Below, piece after piece: positions 1 through 7,242 of a stretch of DNA of 64,000 nt; position 1 is the stretch's first letter, and the number at the start of each line of letters is the position of its first letter. The stretch is from DASYTH01 sp035762905 (GTDB lineage: Bacteria; Actinomycetota; Actinomycetes; Mycobacteriales; Pseudonocardiaceae): the NCBI RefSeq assembly GCF_035762905.1, contig NZ_DASUCC010000084.1, positions 1-64,000 of the forward strand, read 5' to 3'. Made by a program: the position numbers and the translations under genes. The notes under the pieces were generated by a model. That model did not search any database. It saw only the letters and a program-made list of their open reading frames with translations, and was not told the DNA's origin.

Positions 1-234
1 GGCCCCTTCGCGCTGTTCGAGTACGCCGAATATCAACCGCTGGTGTGCCTGGACAACCATGCGACCGTGCTCTTCCTGGAAGATCGCCGGTATATCGAGC
101 CGTATCGCGGCCTGGTCTCGACTCTCGGTGAGGTTGCCATGGATGGAGGACAATCGCGGGGGTTGATTGTCACCCTGGCAAGCGACCATGAGCGCGGGAG
201 CGAACGGGATGAACTGGCGGAAGAGCAGCTTTAG
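1..234 (+). CDS. XRE-family regulator, DUF5753 C-terminal part (partial)
   Basis: The reading frame is open from the first base and stops at 232-234, so only the last 77 residues are present. The tail (FALFEYAEYQPLVCLDNHA ... EPYRGLVSTLGEVAMDGGQS) looks like the end of the DUF5753 domain found behind an N-terminal helix-turn-helix in actinobacterial XRE regulators, sometimes called Scr1-type antitoxin-like regulators. The next gene overlaps it and encodes a DUF397 protein, the usual partner of this family, which supports the call. Known for the family: these pairs are abundant in Streptomyces and relatives and some influence development and antibiotic production. The DNA-binding half lies outside the window, so its target cannot be judged. 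Confidence 0.7.
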   Translation, partial: GPFALFEYAEYQPLVCLDNHATVLFLEDRRYIEPYRGLVSTLGEVAMDGGQSRGLIVTLASDHERGSERDELAEEQL

Positions 235-388
235 CGGAGGTGGCGCAAGCAGTTGCGTGGAGGTGGCGCTGGTCTCGGCGGGGGCCGCCGTGCGGGACTC
301 GAAGCACCCGGCCGGGGGCGTGCTCAGCGTCCCGATCCCCGCGTGGCGGCGCCTCGTAGCAGAATGCTCGGGTGCTATCGATTCATGA
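188..388 (+). CDS. DUF397 domain protein
   Basis: A 66-residue protein carrying the DUF397 signature: W-R-K-S-S-x-S near the start, then SSCVEVA and VRDSKHPAGGVLSV, ending in a conserved W (PAWRRLVAE). It starts inside the preceding DUF5753 gene (47-bp overlap), so the two are translationally coupled. ATG 188 is chosen; ATG 209, directly before the WRKSSFS motif, and TTG 167 are alternatives. Its end overlaps the tex start by 17 bp. DUF397 proteins are small partners of DUF5753 regulators, proposed to act as a toxin-antitoxin-like or signalling pair. The biochemical role is not established, so none is assigned here. Confidence 0.75.
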   Translation: MSAGANGMNWRKSSFSGGGASSCVEVALVSAGAAVRDSKHPAGGVLSVPIPAWRRLVAECSGAIDS

Positions 389-2684
389 GCGCATCGCCGA
401 GGAGCTCGGCGTGCGCGACCGGCAGGTCCACGCGGCGGTCGAGCTGCTGGACGGTGGCGCCACCGTCCCGTTCATCGCCCGCTACCGCAAGGAGGTCACC
501 GGCAGCCTCGACGACGCCCAGCTGCGCACGCTCGAGGAACGCCTGCGCTACCTGCGTGAGCTGGAGGACCGGCGCACCGCGATCCTCGAGTCGATCCGCG
601 AGCAGGGCAAGCTCACCGACGAGCTGACCGCCCGGATCATGGCCGCCGACTCCAAGGCGCGCCTGGAGGACATCTACCTGCCTTACAAGCCCAAGCGGCG
701 CACCAAGGCGCAGATCGCCCGTGAGGCCGGGCTGCAACCGCTGGCCGACCTGTTGCTGGCCGACCCGAGCCGGGACCCGCAGACCGAGGCCGCCGGGTTC
801 GTCGACACCGAGAAGGGCGTGGCCGACCCCGCCGCCGCGCTGGACGGCGCCCGGGCCATCCTGATCGAGCAGTTCACCGAGGACGCCGATCTGATCGGCA
901 CCCTGCGTGAGCGGATGTGGACCGCCGGTCGGATCGCCGCCAAGGTGCGCGAGGGAAAGCAGGAGGCCGGCGCCAAGTTCGCCGACTACTTCGACTGGTC
1001 CGAGCCCTACACCAAGCTTCCCTCGCACCGCATCCTGGCCATGTTCCGCGGTGAGAAGGAGGAGATCCTCGAGCTCACCATGCTGGCCGAGGACGCGCCG
1101 GAACAAGCCCCGGCCGGGCCGAGCGACTACGAGCGCACCATCGCCGGCCACTTCCGCATCGCCGACCGGGGCCGGGCCGCCGACCGCTGGCTGCTGGACA
1201 CCGTCCGGCTCGCCTGGCGCGCCCGGATCCTGATCAAGCTCGACATCGACCTGCGGATGCGGCTTCGGCAGGCCGCCGAGGAGGAGGCCGTCCGGGTGTT
1301 CGCGGCCAACCTGCGCGACCTGTTGCTCGCCGCGCCGGCCGGCACCCGACCGACCATGGGCCTGGATCCCGGCTTCCGCACCGGCGTGAAGGTCGCGGTG
1401 GTCGACGGCACCGGCAAGGTGGTCGCCACCGAGACGATCTACCCGCACCAGCCGCAGCAGCGCTGGGACGAGGCGCTGGCCGTGCTGGCCCGGCTGGCCG
1501 AGCGGCACGGCGTCGAGTTGATCGCGATCGGCAACGGCACGGCGTCCCGGGAGACCGACAAGCTGGCCGCCGACCTGATCAAGCTGAATCCTGGACTGAC
1601 CAAGATCGTGGTGTCCGAGGCAGGGGCGTCGGTGTACTCCGCGTCCGCCTACGCCTCGCACGAGCTGCCCGGGCTGGACGTGTCGCTGCGCGGGGCGGTG
1701 TCGATCGCCCGAAGGTTGCAGGATCCGCTCGCCGAGCTGGTCAAGATCGACCCGAAGTCCATCGGAGTCGGCCAGTACCAACATGATCTACCCGAGTCCA
1801 TGCTGTCCCGGTCGCTCGACGCGGTGGTGGAGGACTGTGTGAACGCGGTGGGCGTGGACGTCAACACGGCCTCCGCGCCGCTGCTGACCCGGGTTTCCGG
1901 CATCGGCGAGGGGCTGGCCGCGCAGATCGTCGCGCACCGGGACGGCAACGGGCCGTTCCGCACCCGCCGGGCGCTCAAGGACGTGTCCCGACTGGGGCCC
2001 AAGGCGTTCGAGCAGTGCGCGGGGTTCCTGCGCATCCCTGGCGGGGACGACCCGCTGGACTCCTCGGCCGTGCACCCGGAGGCCTATCCGGTGGTGCGGC
2101 GCATCCTCAAGGCCACCGGCGGCAATCTGGCCAAGCTGATCGGGAACACCGGCACACTGCGCAAGCTCGACCCGAAGTCCTTTGTGGACGAATCGTTCGG
2201 GCTGCCGACCGTGACAGACATCCTGGCCGAGCTGGAGAAGCCGGGTCGGGACCCGCGGCCGGCGTTCAAGACCGCGACGTTCGCCGAGGGGGTGCACAAG
2301 GTCGAGGACCTGCGACCGGGCATGGTGCTGGAGGGTGTGGTCACCAACGTGGCCGCGTTCGGCGCGTTCGTCGACGTCGGCGTGCACCAGGATGGGCTGG
2401 TGCACGTGTCGGCCATGTCCCGCTCGTTCGTCAAGGACCCCAGGGACGTGGTGAAGCCGGGCGACGTGGTCCGGGTGAAGGTGCTCGACGTTGATGTGCC
2501 CCGCAAACGGATCGGGTTGTCCCTGCGGTTGGATGACGAGCCGGGTGCCCGGGACGCCGGCGGTCGGTCGGGGCCGCGGGACCGGCCGCGCCAGCCCCGC
2601 CAGGAGCGCGGTGGCGGCACCGCGAAAGAGGCGGCCGGCGGGTCGATGGCGGACGCCTTGCGCCGGGCCGGATTCAAGAAATGA
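372..2684 (+). CDS. tex: Tex family RNA-binding S1 protein
   Basis: A 770-residue protein colinear with Tex/YhgF, a nucleic-acid-binding factor implicated in transcription and RNA metabolism. The N-terminal helical region contains the hallmark VPFIARYRKEVTG near residues 35-47. A YqgF/RNase H-like fold begins with MGLDPGFRTG near residue 328. A helix-hairpin-helix pair lies around 490-535 (VNTASAPLLTRVSGIG) and an S1 domain around 648-720 (GVVTNVAAFGAFVDVGVHQDG). The tail after 720 is basic and Gly/Arg-rich. Length is normal for the family. The GTG start at 372 fits the family N-terminus (SIHERIAEELGV). The stop overlaps the next gene as ATGA, suggesting co-transcription with the amidohydrolase. 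Confidence 0.95.
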   Translation: MLSIHERIAEELGVRDRQVHAAVELLDGGATVPFIARYRKEVTGSLDDAQLRTLEERLRYLRELEDRRTAILESIREQGKLTDELTARIMAADSKARLEDIYLPYKPKRRTKAQIAREAGLQPLADLLLADPSRDPQTEAAGFVDTEKGVADPAAALDGARAILIEQFTEDADLIGTLRERMWTAGRIAAKVREGKQEAGAKFADYFDWSEPYTKLPSHRILAMFRGEKEEILELTMLAEDAPEQAPAGPSDYERTIAGHFRIADRGRAADRWLLDTVRLAWRARILIKLDIDLRMRLRQAAEEEAVRVFAANLRDLLLAAPAGTRPTMGLDPGFRTGVKVAVVDGTGKVVATETIYPHQPQQRWDEALAVLARLAERHGVELIAIGNGTASRETDKLAADLIKLNPGLTKIVVSEAGASVYSASAYASHELPGLDVSLRGAVSIARRLQDPLAELVKIDPKSIGVGQYQHDLPESMLSRSLDAVVEDCVNAVGVDVNTASAPLLTRVSGIGEGLAAQIVAHRDGNGPFRTRRALKDVSRLGPKAFEQCAGFLRIPGGDDPLDSSAVHPEAYPVVRRILKATGGNLAKLIGNTGTLRKLDPKSFVDESFGLPTVTDILAELEKPGRDPRPAFKTATFAEGVHKVEDLRPGMVLEGVVTNVAAFGAFVDVGVHQDGLVHVSAMSRSFVKDPRDVVKPGDVVRVKVLDVDVPRKRIGLSLRLDDEPGARDAGGRSGPRDRPRQPRQERGGGTAKEAAGGSMADALRRAGFKK

Positions 2685-4264
2685 TGCTGGATCTGCGGTT
2701 GGTCAACGCGAACATCGTCACGATGGACCCGGCGCTTCCGGCCGGGCGCGAGATCGGGGTGTGGCAGGGTCGGATCGTCGGGCTGGACGACGCGGTGTCC
2801 TCGTTGCCCGCCAAGGAGGTCGTCGACCTGCGTGGCGCGACCGTACTGCCCGGGTTCATCGACCCGCATGTGCACCTGGCTTGGGCCGGGCTGCAACAGA
2901 GTGGGGTCACGGTCGCCGGCCGCACCTCGGTCGACGACGTGCTGGCCGTGGTGGCCGAGGCCGTCGCGGCCAAGGCGCCGGGGGAGTGGGCGGAGATCCA
3001 GGGCTACGACCAGCGTGTACTCGGCCGGCACCTCACCGCCGCCGAGTTGGACTCGGTCAGTGCCGGCCGGCACGTGCTGCTGGTGCACGTCTCCGGCCAT
3101 GCCGGTGTGGTCGGCAGCTCGGTGCTGGTCCGGCTCCCGTCGAACGTGCAGCACACCGACGGTGTGCTCGGCGACGCCGGCATGACCGCGGTGCGCGGCG
3201 TCCGCGACCCGTATCCGGTGCGCGAACTGGCCGACGCGATCGAGCGCGCCGGGCGCACCTGCCTGTCGGAAGGCGTGACCGCCGCCGCCGAGGCCGGCAT
3301 CGGTGTCCACGGTGGACTGATCAGCTACAGCGGCGCCGAGGCGGCCGCCTTCCAACTGCTGCACGACGAGGGCCGGCTGCCGATCCGGATGCGCCTGATG
3401 GTGGCCGCCGAAGCCCTGCATCCGTTGGCCACCAACCCATCCGATGGCATCGCCCGGGGCCTCGACCTCGGTCTGCGCACCGGTTTCGGCGGCGATCGGC
3501 TCTCCCTCGGTGCGATCAAGATCTTCACCGACGGCGGCATGGGTCCGCGCACCGCCGCGCTCACCGCTCCCTATGCCGGTACGGATCACAGCGGCGACTA
3601 CTTCACCGACCCCGAGATCGTGCGCGACTACGTCCGCGACGCGCACCGCGCCGGCTGGCAGCTCGCCATCCACGCGATCGGCGACCGCGCCGTCGACCTG
3701 ACCCTGGATGCCTTGGCGGAGGCCCAGGCCCGGTATCCGCGTCCCGAGGCCCGGCACCGGATCGAGCACTCCGGTCTGGTCCGCCCCGACCAGTTGCCCC
3801 GGTTCGCCGAGGTCGGCGCCACCGCGGTCGTCCAGCCCAGCTTCCTGTGGTACTTCGGCGACGACTACGCCAAAATCGTGGGCCCCGGTCGGGTTTCCTG
3901 GCTCTACCGCGGCAGGTCTTTCCTCCACCATGGCGTTCCGCTGGTCGCCAGCTCCGACCGGCCCGTCACCCCTGGCGCCCCACTGCGCGCCATCCAGTTC
4001 ATGGTGCAACGGCTCTCCGCCACCGGCGAGCGCATCGGGCCCGCCGAGGCCGTCACCATCGACGAGGCCCTGCGCGCCTACACCACGGCCGCCGCGCACG
4101 CCTGCCACTGGGAGAACGAACTCGGCTCCCTCACCCCCGGCAAACACGCCGACCTCGTCGTCCTGGCCGACGACCCCCGCGACGTCGACCCGAACCGCAT
4201 AGCCGGCATCGGGGTCGTGGCCACCCTGGTCGCCGGCACCGTCGCCCACGGGGCATTGCCCTGA
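2681..4264 (+). CDS. Amidohydrolase family 3 (YtcJ-like) metal-dependent hydrolase
   Basis: A 527-residue cytoplasmic protein of the amidohydrolase superfamily. The N-terminal beta-sandwich half (DLRLVNANIVTMDP) leads into the metal motif PGFIDPHVHLAWAG near residues 58-71. Later come KIFTDGGMGPRTA, the histidine motifs HAIGD and HRIEHSGLV, and SSDRPVTPGAPL near the active-site aspartate. The layout matches YtcJ-type enzymes, which hydrolyse amides, carbamates or related bonds; the substrate cannot be read from sequence. The start overlaps the tex stop, so it is probably translated by coupling. No signal peptide is visible. A second ATG at 2684 would give a protein one residue shorter. Confidence 0.85.
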   Translation: MMLDLRLVNANIVTMDPALPAGREIGVWQGRIVGLDDAVSSLPAKEVVDLRGATVLPGFIDPHVHLAWAGLQQSGVTVAGRTSVDDVLAVVAEAVAAKAPGEWAEIQGYDQRVLGRHLTAAELDSVSAGRHVLLVHVSGHAGVVGSSVLVRLPSNVQHTDGVLGDAGMTAVRGVRDPYPVRELADAIERAGRTCLSEGVTAAAEAGIGVHGGLISYSGAEAAAFQLLHDEGRLPIRMRLMVAAEALHPLATNPSDGIARGLDLGLRTGFGGDRLSLGAIKIFTDGGMGPRTAALTAPYAGTDHSGDYFTDPEIVRDYVRDAHRAGWQLAIHAIGDRAVDLTLDALAEAQARYPRPEARHRIEHSGLVRPDQLPRFAEVGATAVVQPSFLWYFGDDYAKIVGPGRVSWLYRGRSFLHHGVPLVASSDRPVTPGAPLRAIQFMVQRLSATGERIGPAEAVTIDEALRAYTTAAAHACHWENELGSLTPGKHADLVVLADDPRDVDPNRIAGIGVVATLVAGTVAHGALP

Positions 4265-4297
4265 GCCGCATAATCGGTGCCGGAGGGCGAGGGCTGG

Positions 4298-5401
4298 ATG
4301 ATGCGGGTCGCGGTGGTGGGTGCCGGCGTGGTCGGCCTGGCAGTCACGCGCGCCTTGCGGCGCCGTGAATGCGAGGTGATGTGCCTGGAGGCGGACCGGC
4401 CGATGGCGGCCCGCTCGGTCGGGAGTTCGCGGATCTTCCGGTTGGCACACGGCGATCCCGCGCTGGTCACGTTCGCGCGGCGGTCAGCGTCGCTGTGGTC
4501 GGAGTGGGACGACGAATACGCGGCCATGTTCGACCTCCGGACGCCGCGCATCGTCCGGCCCGGCGCGCTCTGTGTGACCGGTCAGGTCGCGCGGCACTGG
4601 GCGCGGGCGATGTCTCTCGCCGGCGTGGCGCACCAACTCCACGACGAGCCGTCGTTCGACCGGGGGCGCGGTCTGCCGGGGGTGACGGACGGGCCGCTGT
4701 TGCTCGATCCGAACGCGCGGGTGCTCGACGCCGAATCGGCCGGTTGGTATCTGCGCGGTGCTGTCGGGCCGAGCCTTCGCCGGGAACGAGTGCGGCGGCT
4801 GTCGCCCGCGGCCGACCGGGTAACGGTGCTGACCACGATGGGGCGGCACGAGGTCGACCGGATCGTCGTCGCGGCCGGGCAGGGCACCCACGGTCTCGCC
4901 GCCCAGGCCGGAATCGACACCCCGAGCGCGCTGGCACACCACGCCCGGTTCACGTTTCGGCTGCGGGACCGACCCGACCGGCCGCTGTCGTGGCTGGACC
5001 GCACGGAGTCGTGGCGCCCCGGCTTCACCTCCTACCAGCACCTGTCCGGCGACAACCGCTGGTCGGTCGGGGCTCACTTCGGCGACGAGGAGATCCCCTG
5101 GAGCGCCGGCCCGGACGCCGCGATCGCCCGGTCCCGCAAGCTCGTCCTCGACTACGTCCGCGACGTCCTGCACGGCGTCGGCAACGAAGTGCTGGAGACC
5201 GTCTACTGCACCCAGATCCCGGGCCTGCGCGACGGCATCCACGCCCGCCGAGCCGGCCCGGTGACCGCCATCTGGGGCAACAACCTGTTCAAACACGCCC
5301 CGGCCATCGGCGAAGTGATCGCCGATGCCATCGTCACGGACACCGAACCAGTCCTCCCTCCGGGACCTCCGATGGTGGACGTTCCGCCGCTCCGGGATTA
5401 A
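4298..5401 (+). CDS. FAD-dependent oxidoreductase (sarcosine oxidase-like)
   Basis: A 367-residue DAO-fold flavoenzyme. The dinucleotide-binding motif VAVVGAGVVGLAV opens the protein. SVGSSRIFRLAHG follows, resembling the flavin-contacting loop of monomeric sarcosine and N-methyl amino acid oxidases. The C-terminal third has CTQIPGLRDGIHARR and VTAIWGNNLFKHAPAIGEVI, in the position of the family's flavin-tail motif. It probably oxidises a secondary amine or amino acid with release of peroxide; substrate unknown. ATG 4298 is chosen because GGAGGG at 4282-4287 sits about 10 bases upstream; ATG 4301 and GTG 4277 are alternatives. Only 33 bases separate it from the amidohydrolase, so the two may share a transcript. 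The last codons fall inside a dispersed repeat. Confidence 0.85.
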   Translation: MMRVAVVGAGVVGLAVTRALRRRECEVMCLEADRPMAARSVGSSRIFRLAHGDPALVTFARRSASLWSEWDDEYAAMFDLRTPRIVRPGALCVTGQVARHWARAMSLAGVAHQLHDEPSFDRGRGLPGVTDGPLLLDPNARVLDAESAGWYLRGAVGPSLRRERVRRLSPAADRVTVLTTMGRHEVDRIVVAAGQGTHGLAAQAGIDTPSALAHHARFTFRLRDRPDRPLSWLDRTESWRPGFTSYQHLSGDNRWSVGAHFGDEEIPWSAGPDAAIARSRKLVLDYVRDVLHGVGNEVLETVYCTQIPGLRDGIHARRAGPVTAIWGNNLFKHAPAIGEVIADAIVTDTEPVLPPGPPMVDVPPLRD

Positions 5402-5517
5402 CCGCTGTTGTTGCGTTCCTGCGGTTGGCGGGTTGATTGTGGCTGGGTGTCGTCACGGTGCCCCTGAGGTTGCGTTGGTTGGGCCGAGACTTCACGCGAT
5501 GATCGACGGGACCGGCT
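5386..5517. repeat. Dispersed intergenic repeat, copy A (~130 bp)
   Basis: This stretch aligns with 45715-45850 over its whole length with a few substitutions and small indels. Shared blocks include TCCGGGATTAAC, GGTTGATTGTGGCTGGGT, CGTCACGGTGCCCCTGAGG, TTGCGTTG and GATGATC. It starts within the last codons of the FAD oxidoreductase gene and ends at the pentapeptide gene's stop codon. I found no terminal inverted repeats, target duplications or reading frame, so it is not an obvious insertion sequence. Function unknown. Confidence 0.75.
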
Positions 5518-6177
5518 CTAGTCGACGATCAGGCCGGCTTCGGTGGCCAGGATGGTGGCGAGGAAGAGGGCTTGTTCGGCGTCGATTTTGGTGCCGCGTA
5601 GGGAAAGCAGGCCGTGGGCGCTGGTGATGCGGGAGGTGCGCAGGTCGCAGCCGGCGGCGCGGGTGGCGCGGAACTCGGTGTCGTGGAAGTCGCAGTCCAG
5701 GAACAGGGTGTTGGACAGGTCGCCGGAGATGATGGACTCGCGGAACGTGCAGCCGGTGAACACCAGGGCGCCTCGGACCTTGGCGATGTCCACGGTGGCG
5801 TAGTCGAGCCGGGAGTCCGTGATGGACACGTCGGTGGCGTTGTCGAGGGTCAGGTGCAGGCCGATGGCGCGGCAGGTGCGGAACTCGGTGCGGCGGGCGG
5901 TGACCCGGTGCAGTGTGGCGTTGGACAGGTCGACGCCGGTCATGATCACGTCGACCAGGGTCAGCGGGCTGAGCTTCGCGTGGGACAGGTTGAGCTGGCG
6001 GACCAGACAGGCCTCCAGGGCGCCGGCACCGGTGGCGTTGGTCGCGTCGCCGCCGTCGACCAGGGCCGAGTCGAGGTCGAACGCGCCGGTGAAGGTCGCG
6101 GTGGTCGGGGTCAGCTCGTCCGGGTCCACCTCGGGTAGCCGGATCGACCGGCCGTCGGCGAGTTGGCGAGAGGTCAC
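5518..6177 (-). CDS. Pentapeptide-repeat protein
   Basis: A 219-residue protein with degenerate A(D/N)LxX-type pentapeptides over residues 50-200, for example LSNAT-LHRVT, CDFHD-TEFRA and GDLSN-TLFLD, predicting a right-handed quadrilateral beta helix. No signal peptide or membrane segment is visible, so it is probably cytoplasmic. Some family members of similar size, such as MfpA and Qnr, mimic DNA and protect gyrase, but most have no known role and nothing here singles out gyrase. The stop of the upstream gene and this start overlap (6174-6177), so it is co-translated with the formyltransferase and thus probably iron-responsive, an odd pairing. Confidence 0.8.
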   Translation of the reverse strand: MTSRQLADGRSIRLPEVDPDELTPTTATFTGAFDLDSALVDGGDATNATGAGALEACLVRQLNLSHAKLSPLTLVDVIMTGVDLSNATLHRVTARRTEFRTCRAIGLHLTLDNATDVSITDSRLDYATVDIAKVRGALVFTGCTFRESIISGDLSNTLFLDCDFHDTEFRATRAAGCDLRTSRITSAHGLLSLRGTKIDAEQALFLATILATEAGLIVD

Positions 6178-7136
6178 CGGTCGACGGTAGCGGGATGGCC
6201 GGTGAGATAGCCGCCCATGGTGCGGAAGTAGTCGGTCGCGGCGAGTTCGGTGCCGTCGTCGGTGCGGATCTTTTTGATCAGCAGGCCGTGGTTGCGGCCG
6301 CGGCGGGCGTCGGCGCCGGCCACGATCACCACTCCGTCGCCCTCCCGGATGAAGATGCGGCCGGGGGTGCCGCCGTAGCGACCCTGCGACACGGCGGCCG
6401 ACACGATGCGGATGCGCGTGTCCCGGTGGTAGGTGAACGCGTTGGGGTAGGGGTCGGACTGGGCGCGGACCAGGCGTTCGAGTTCCTCGGCAGACCAGCC
6501 CCAGTCGATCCGACTGTCCTCAATGGACCTTTTGTGGAAGAAGCTGGCCCGGTCGCGGTCCTGCTTGACCCAGTCGGTGCGGCCGGTGGCGATCAGCGTC
6601 AGGGCCTCGATGGTGACCGGACGGATCAGTGCGACCGTCTTGTGGAACAGGTCGGTGGCGGTGTCGGTGTCCTCGACCGGCACGGCGCGCTGCACCACGA
6701 TGTCGCCGGCGTCGAGGTCGCCGTTCATCATGTGCGCGGTCAGCCCGACCTCGCGCTCGCCGTTGATCAGCGCCCAGATCACCGGGGCGAACCCGGCGTA
6801 GGCCGGCAGCAGGGAGTCGTGCACGTTGAGGGTGCCGTGCCGGGGGAGGTTGAAGATGTGCGGCGGCAGCCAGGTTCGCCAGTTGTTGGCCACGATGATG
6901 TCGGGCTCGGCCTCCTCGAGCCGGTGCACCAGGTCGTCGTCGTCCGGGCGGTTGCGCAGCAGCACCGGAACGCCGTGGTCGGCGGCCAGTTCGGCCACCG
7001 AGTCGTCCCAGATCCGCTCGTAGGCGTGGTCGCTGCCGGGGTGGGTCACCGCGAGGACGACCTTGTGCTCGGAGTCCAGCAGCGCTTCCAGCGTGCGGTA
7101 GCCCCAGGTCTGGTATCCGAACATGACGACCCGCAT
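6174..7136 (-). CDS. Formyltransferase, probable N5-hydroxyornithine formyltransferase
   Basis: A 320-residue protein of the methionyl-tRNA formyltransferase fold. The catalytic signature is present: LNVHDSLLPAYAGFAPV (Asn-x-His and SLLPxxxG) followed by LDAGDIV with the catalytic Asp. A C-terminal OB-like domain follows. In siderophore pathways such as coelichelin (CchA) and rhodochelin (Rft), a paralogue of this type formylates N5-hydroxyornithine using formyl-tetrahydrofolate. Here the divergent neighbour is an ornithine N-monooxygenase and the shared control region holds iron boxes, which favours that role over tRNA formylation. A good ribosome site (AAGGAGC) precedes the ATG. No NRPS is in the window, so the hydroxamate would be used by an assembly line elsewhere. 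Confidence 0.85.
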   Translation of the reverse strand: MRVVMFGYQTWGYRTLEALLDSEHKVVLAVTHPGSDHAYERIWDDSVAELAADHGVPVLLRNRPDDDDLVHRLEEAEPDIIVANNWRTWLPPHIFNLPRHGTLNVHDSLLPAYAGFAPVIWALINGEREVGLTAHMMNGDLDAGDIVVQRAVPVEDTDTATDLFHKTVALIRPVTIEALTLIATGRTDWVKQDRDRASFFHKRSIEDSRIDWGWSAEELERLVRAQSDPYPNAFTYHRDTRIRIVSAAVSQGRYGGTPGRIFIREGDGVVIVAGADARRGRNHGLLIKKIRTDDGTELAATDYFRTMGGYLTGHPATVDR

Positions 7137-7166
7137 TGCTGCTCCTTGATCGTGGCCTAGCTCAAG

Positions 7167-7185
7167 TGAAGCAAGCCTATCCTTA
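7167..7185 (-). promoter_or_regulatory. Degenerate iron box before the formyltransferase
   Basis: Read on the minus strand this 19-mer is TAAGGATAGGCTTGCTTCA. It matches 13 of 19 positions of the IdeR/DmdR consensus TTAGGTTAGGCTAACCTAA. It lies 31-49 bases upstream of the formyltransferase start, a normal repressor position. Weaker than the partner site. Confidence 0.5.
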
Positions 7186-7200
7186 CCGCGGTGATCGATG

Positions 7201-7219
7201 TTAGGTTAGGCTAACTTCG
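7201..7219 (+). promoter_or_regulatory. Iron box (IdeR/DmdR-type operator)
   Basis: TTAGGTTAGGCTAACTTCG matches the actinobacterial iron-box consensus TTAGGTTAGGCTAACCTAA at 16 of 19 positions, with the first 15 perfect. It ends 23 bases before the monooxygenase start. Expected behaviour for the family is repression by Fe(II)-loaded IdeR/DmdR when iron is plentiful. Confidence 0.85.
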
Positions 7220-7242
7220 GGTTCCGCGAGAGAGGACGTTCG

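Noticed and set aside
4261..4300. GTG 4277 as start of the FAD oxidoreductase
   Set aside because: It would place PEGEGWM before the nucleotide-binding strand and leave the GGAGGG ribosome site inside the gene; ATG 4298 fits better.
2084..4450. A 788-codon minus-strand frame over tex and the amidohydrolase
   Set aside because: It is a GC-skew shadow of two well-supported plus-strand genes and shows no recognisable domain.
5386..5517. Insertion sequence or MITE
   Set aside because: No terminal inverted repeats, no target site duplication and no transposase frame in either copy; kept only as an unexplained repeat.
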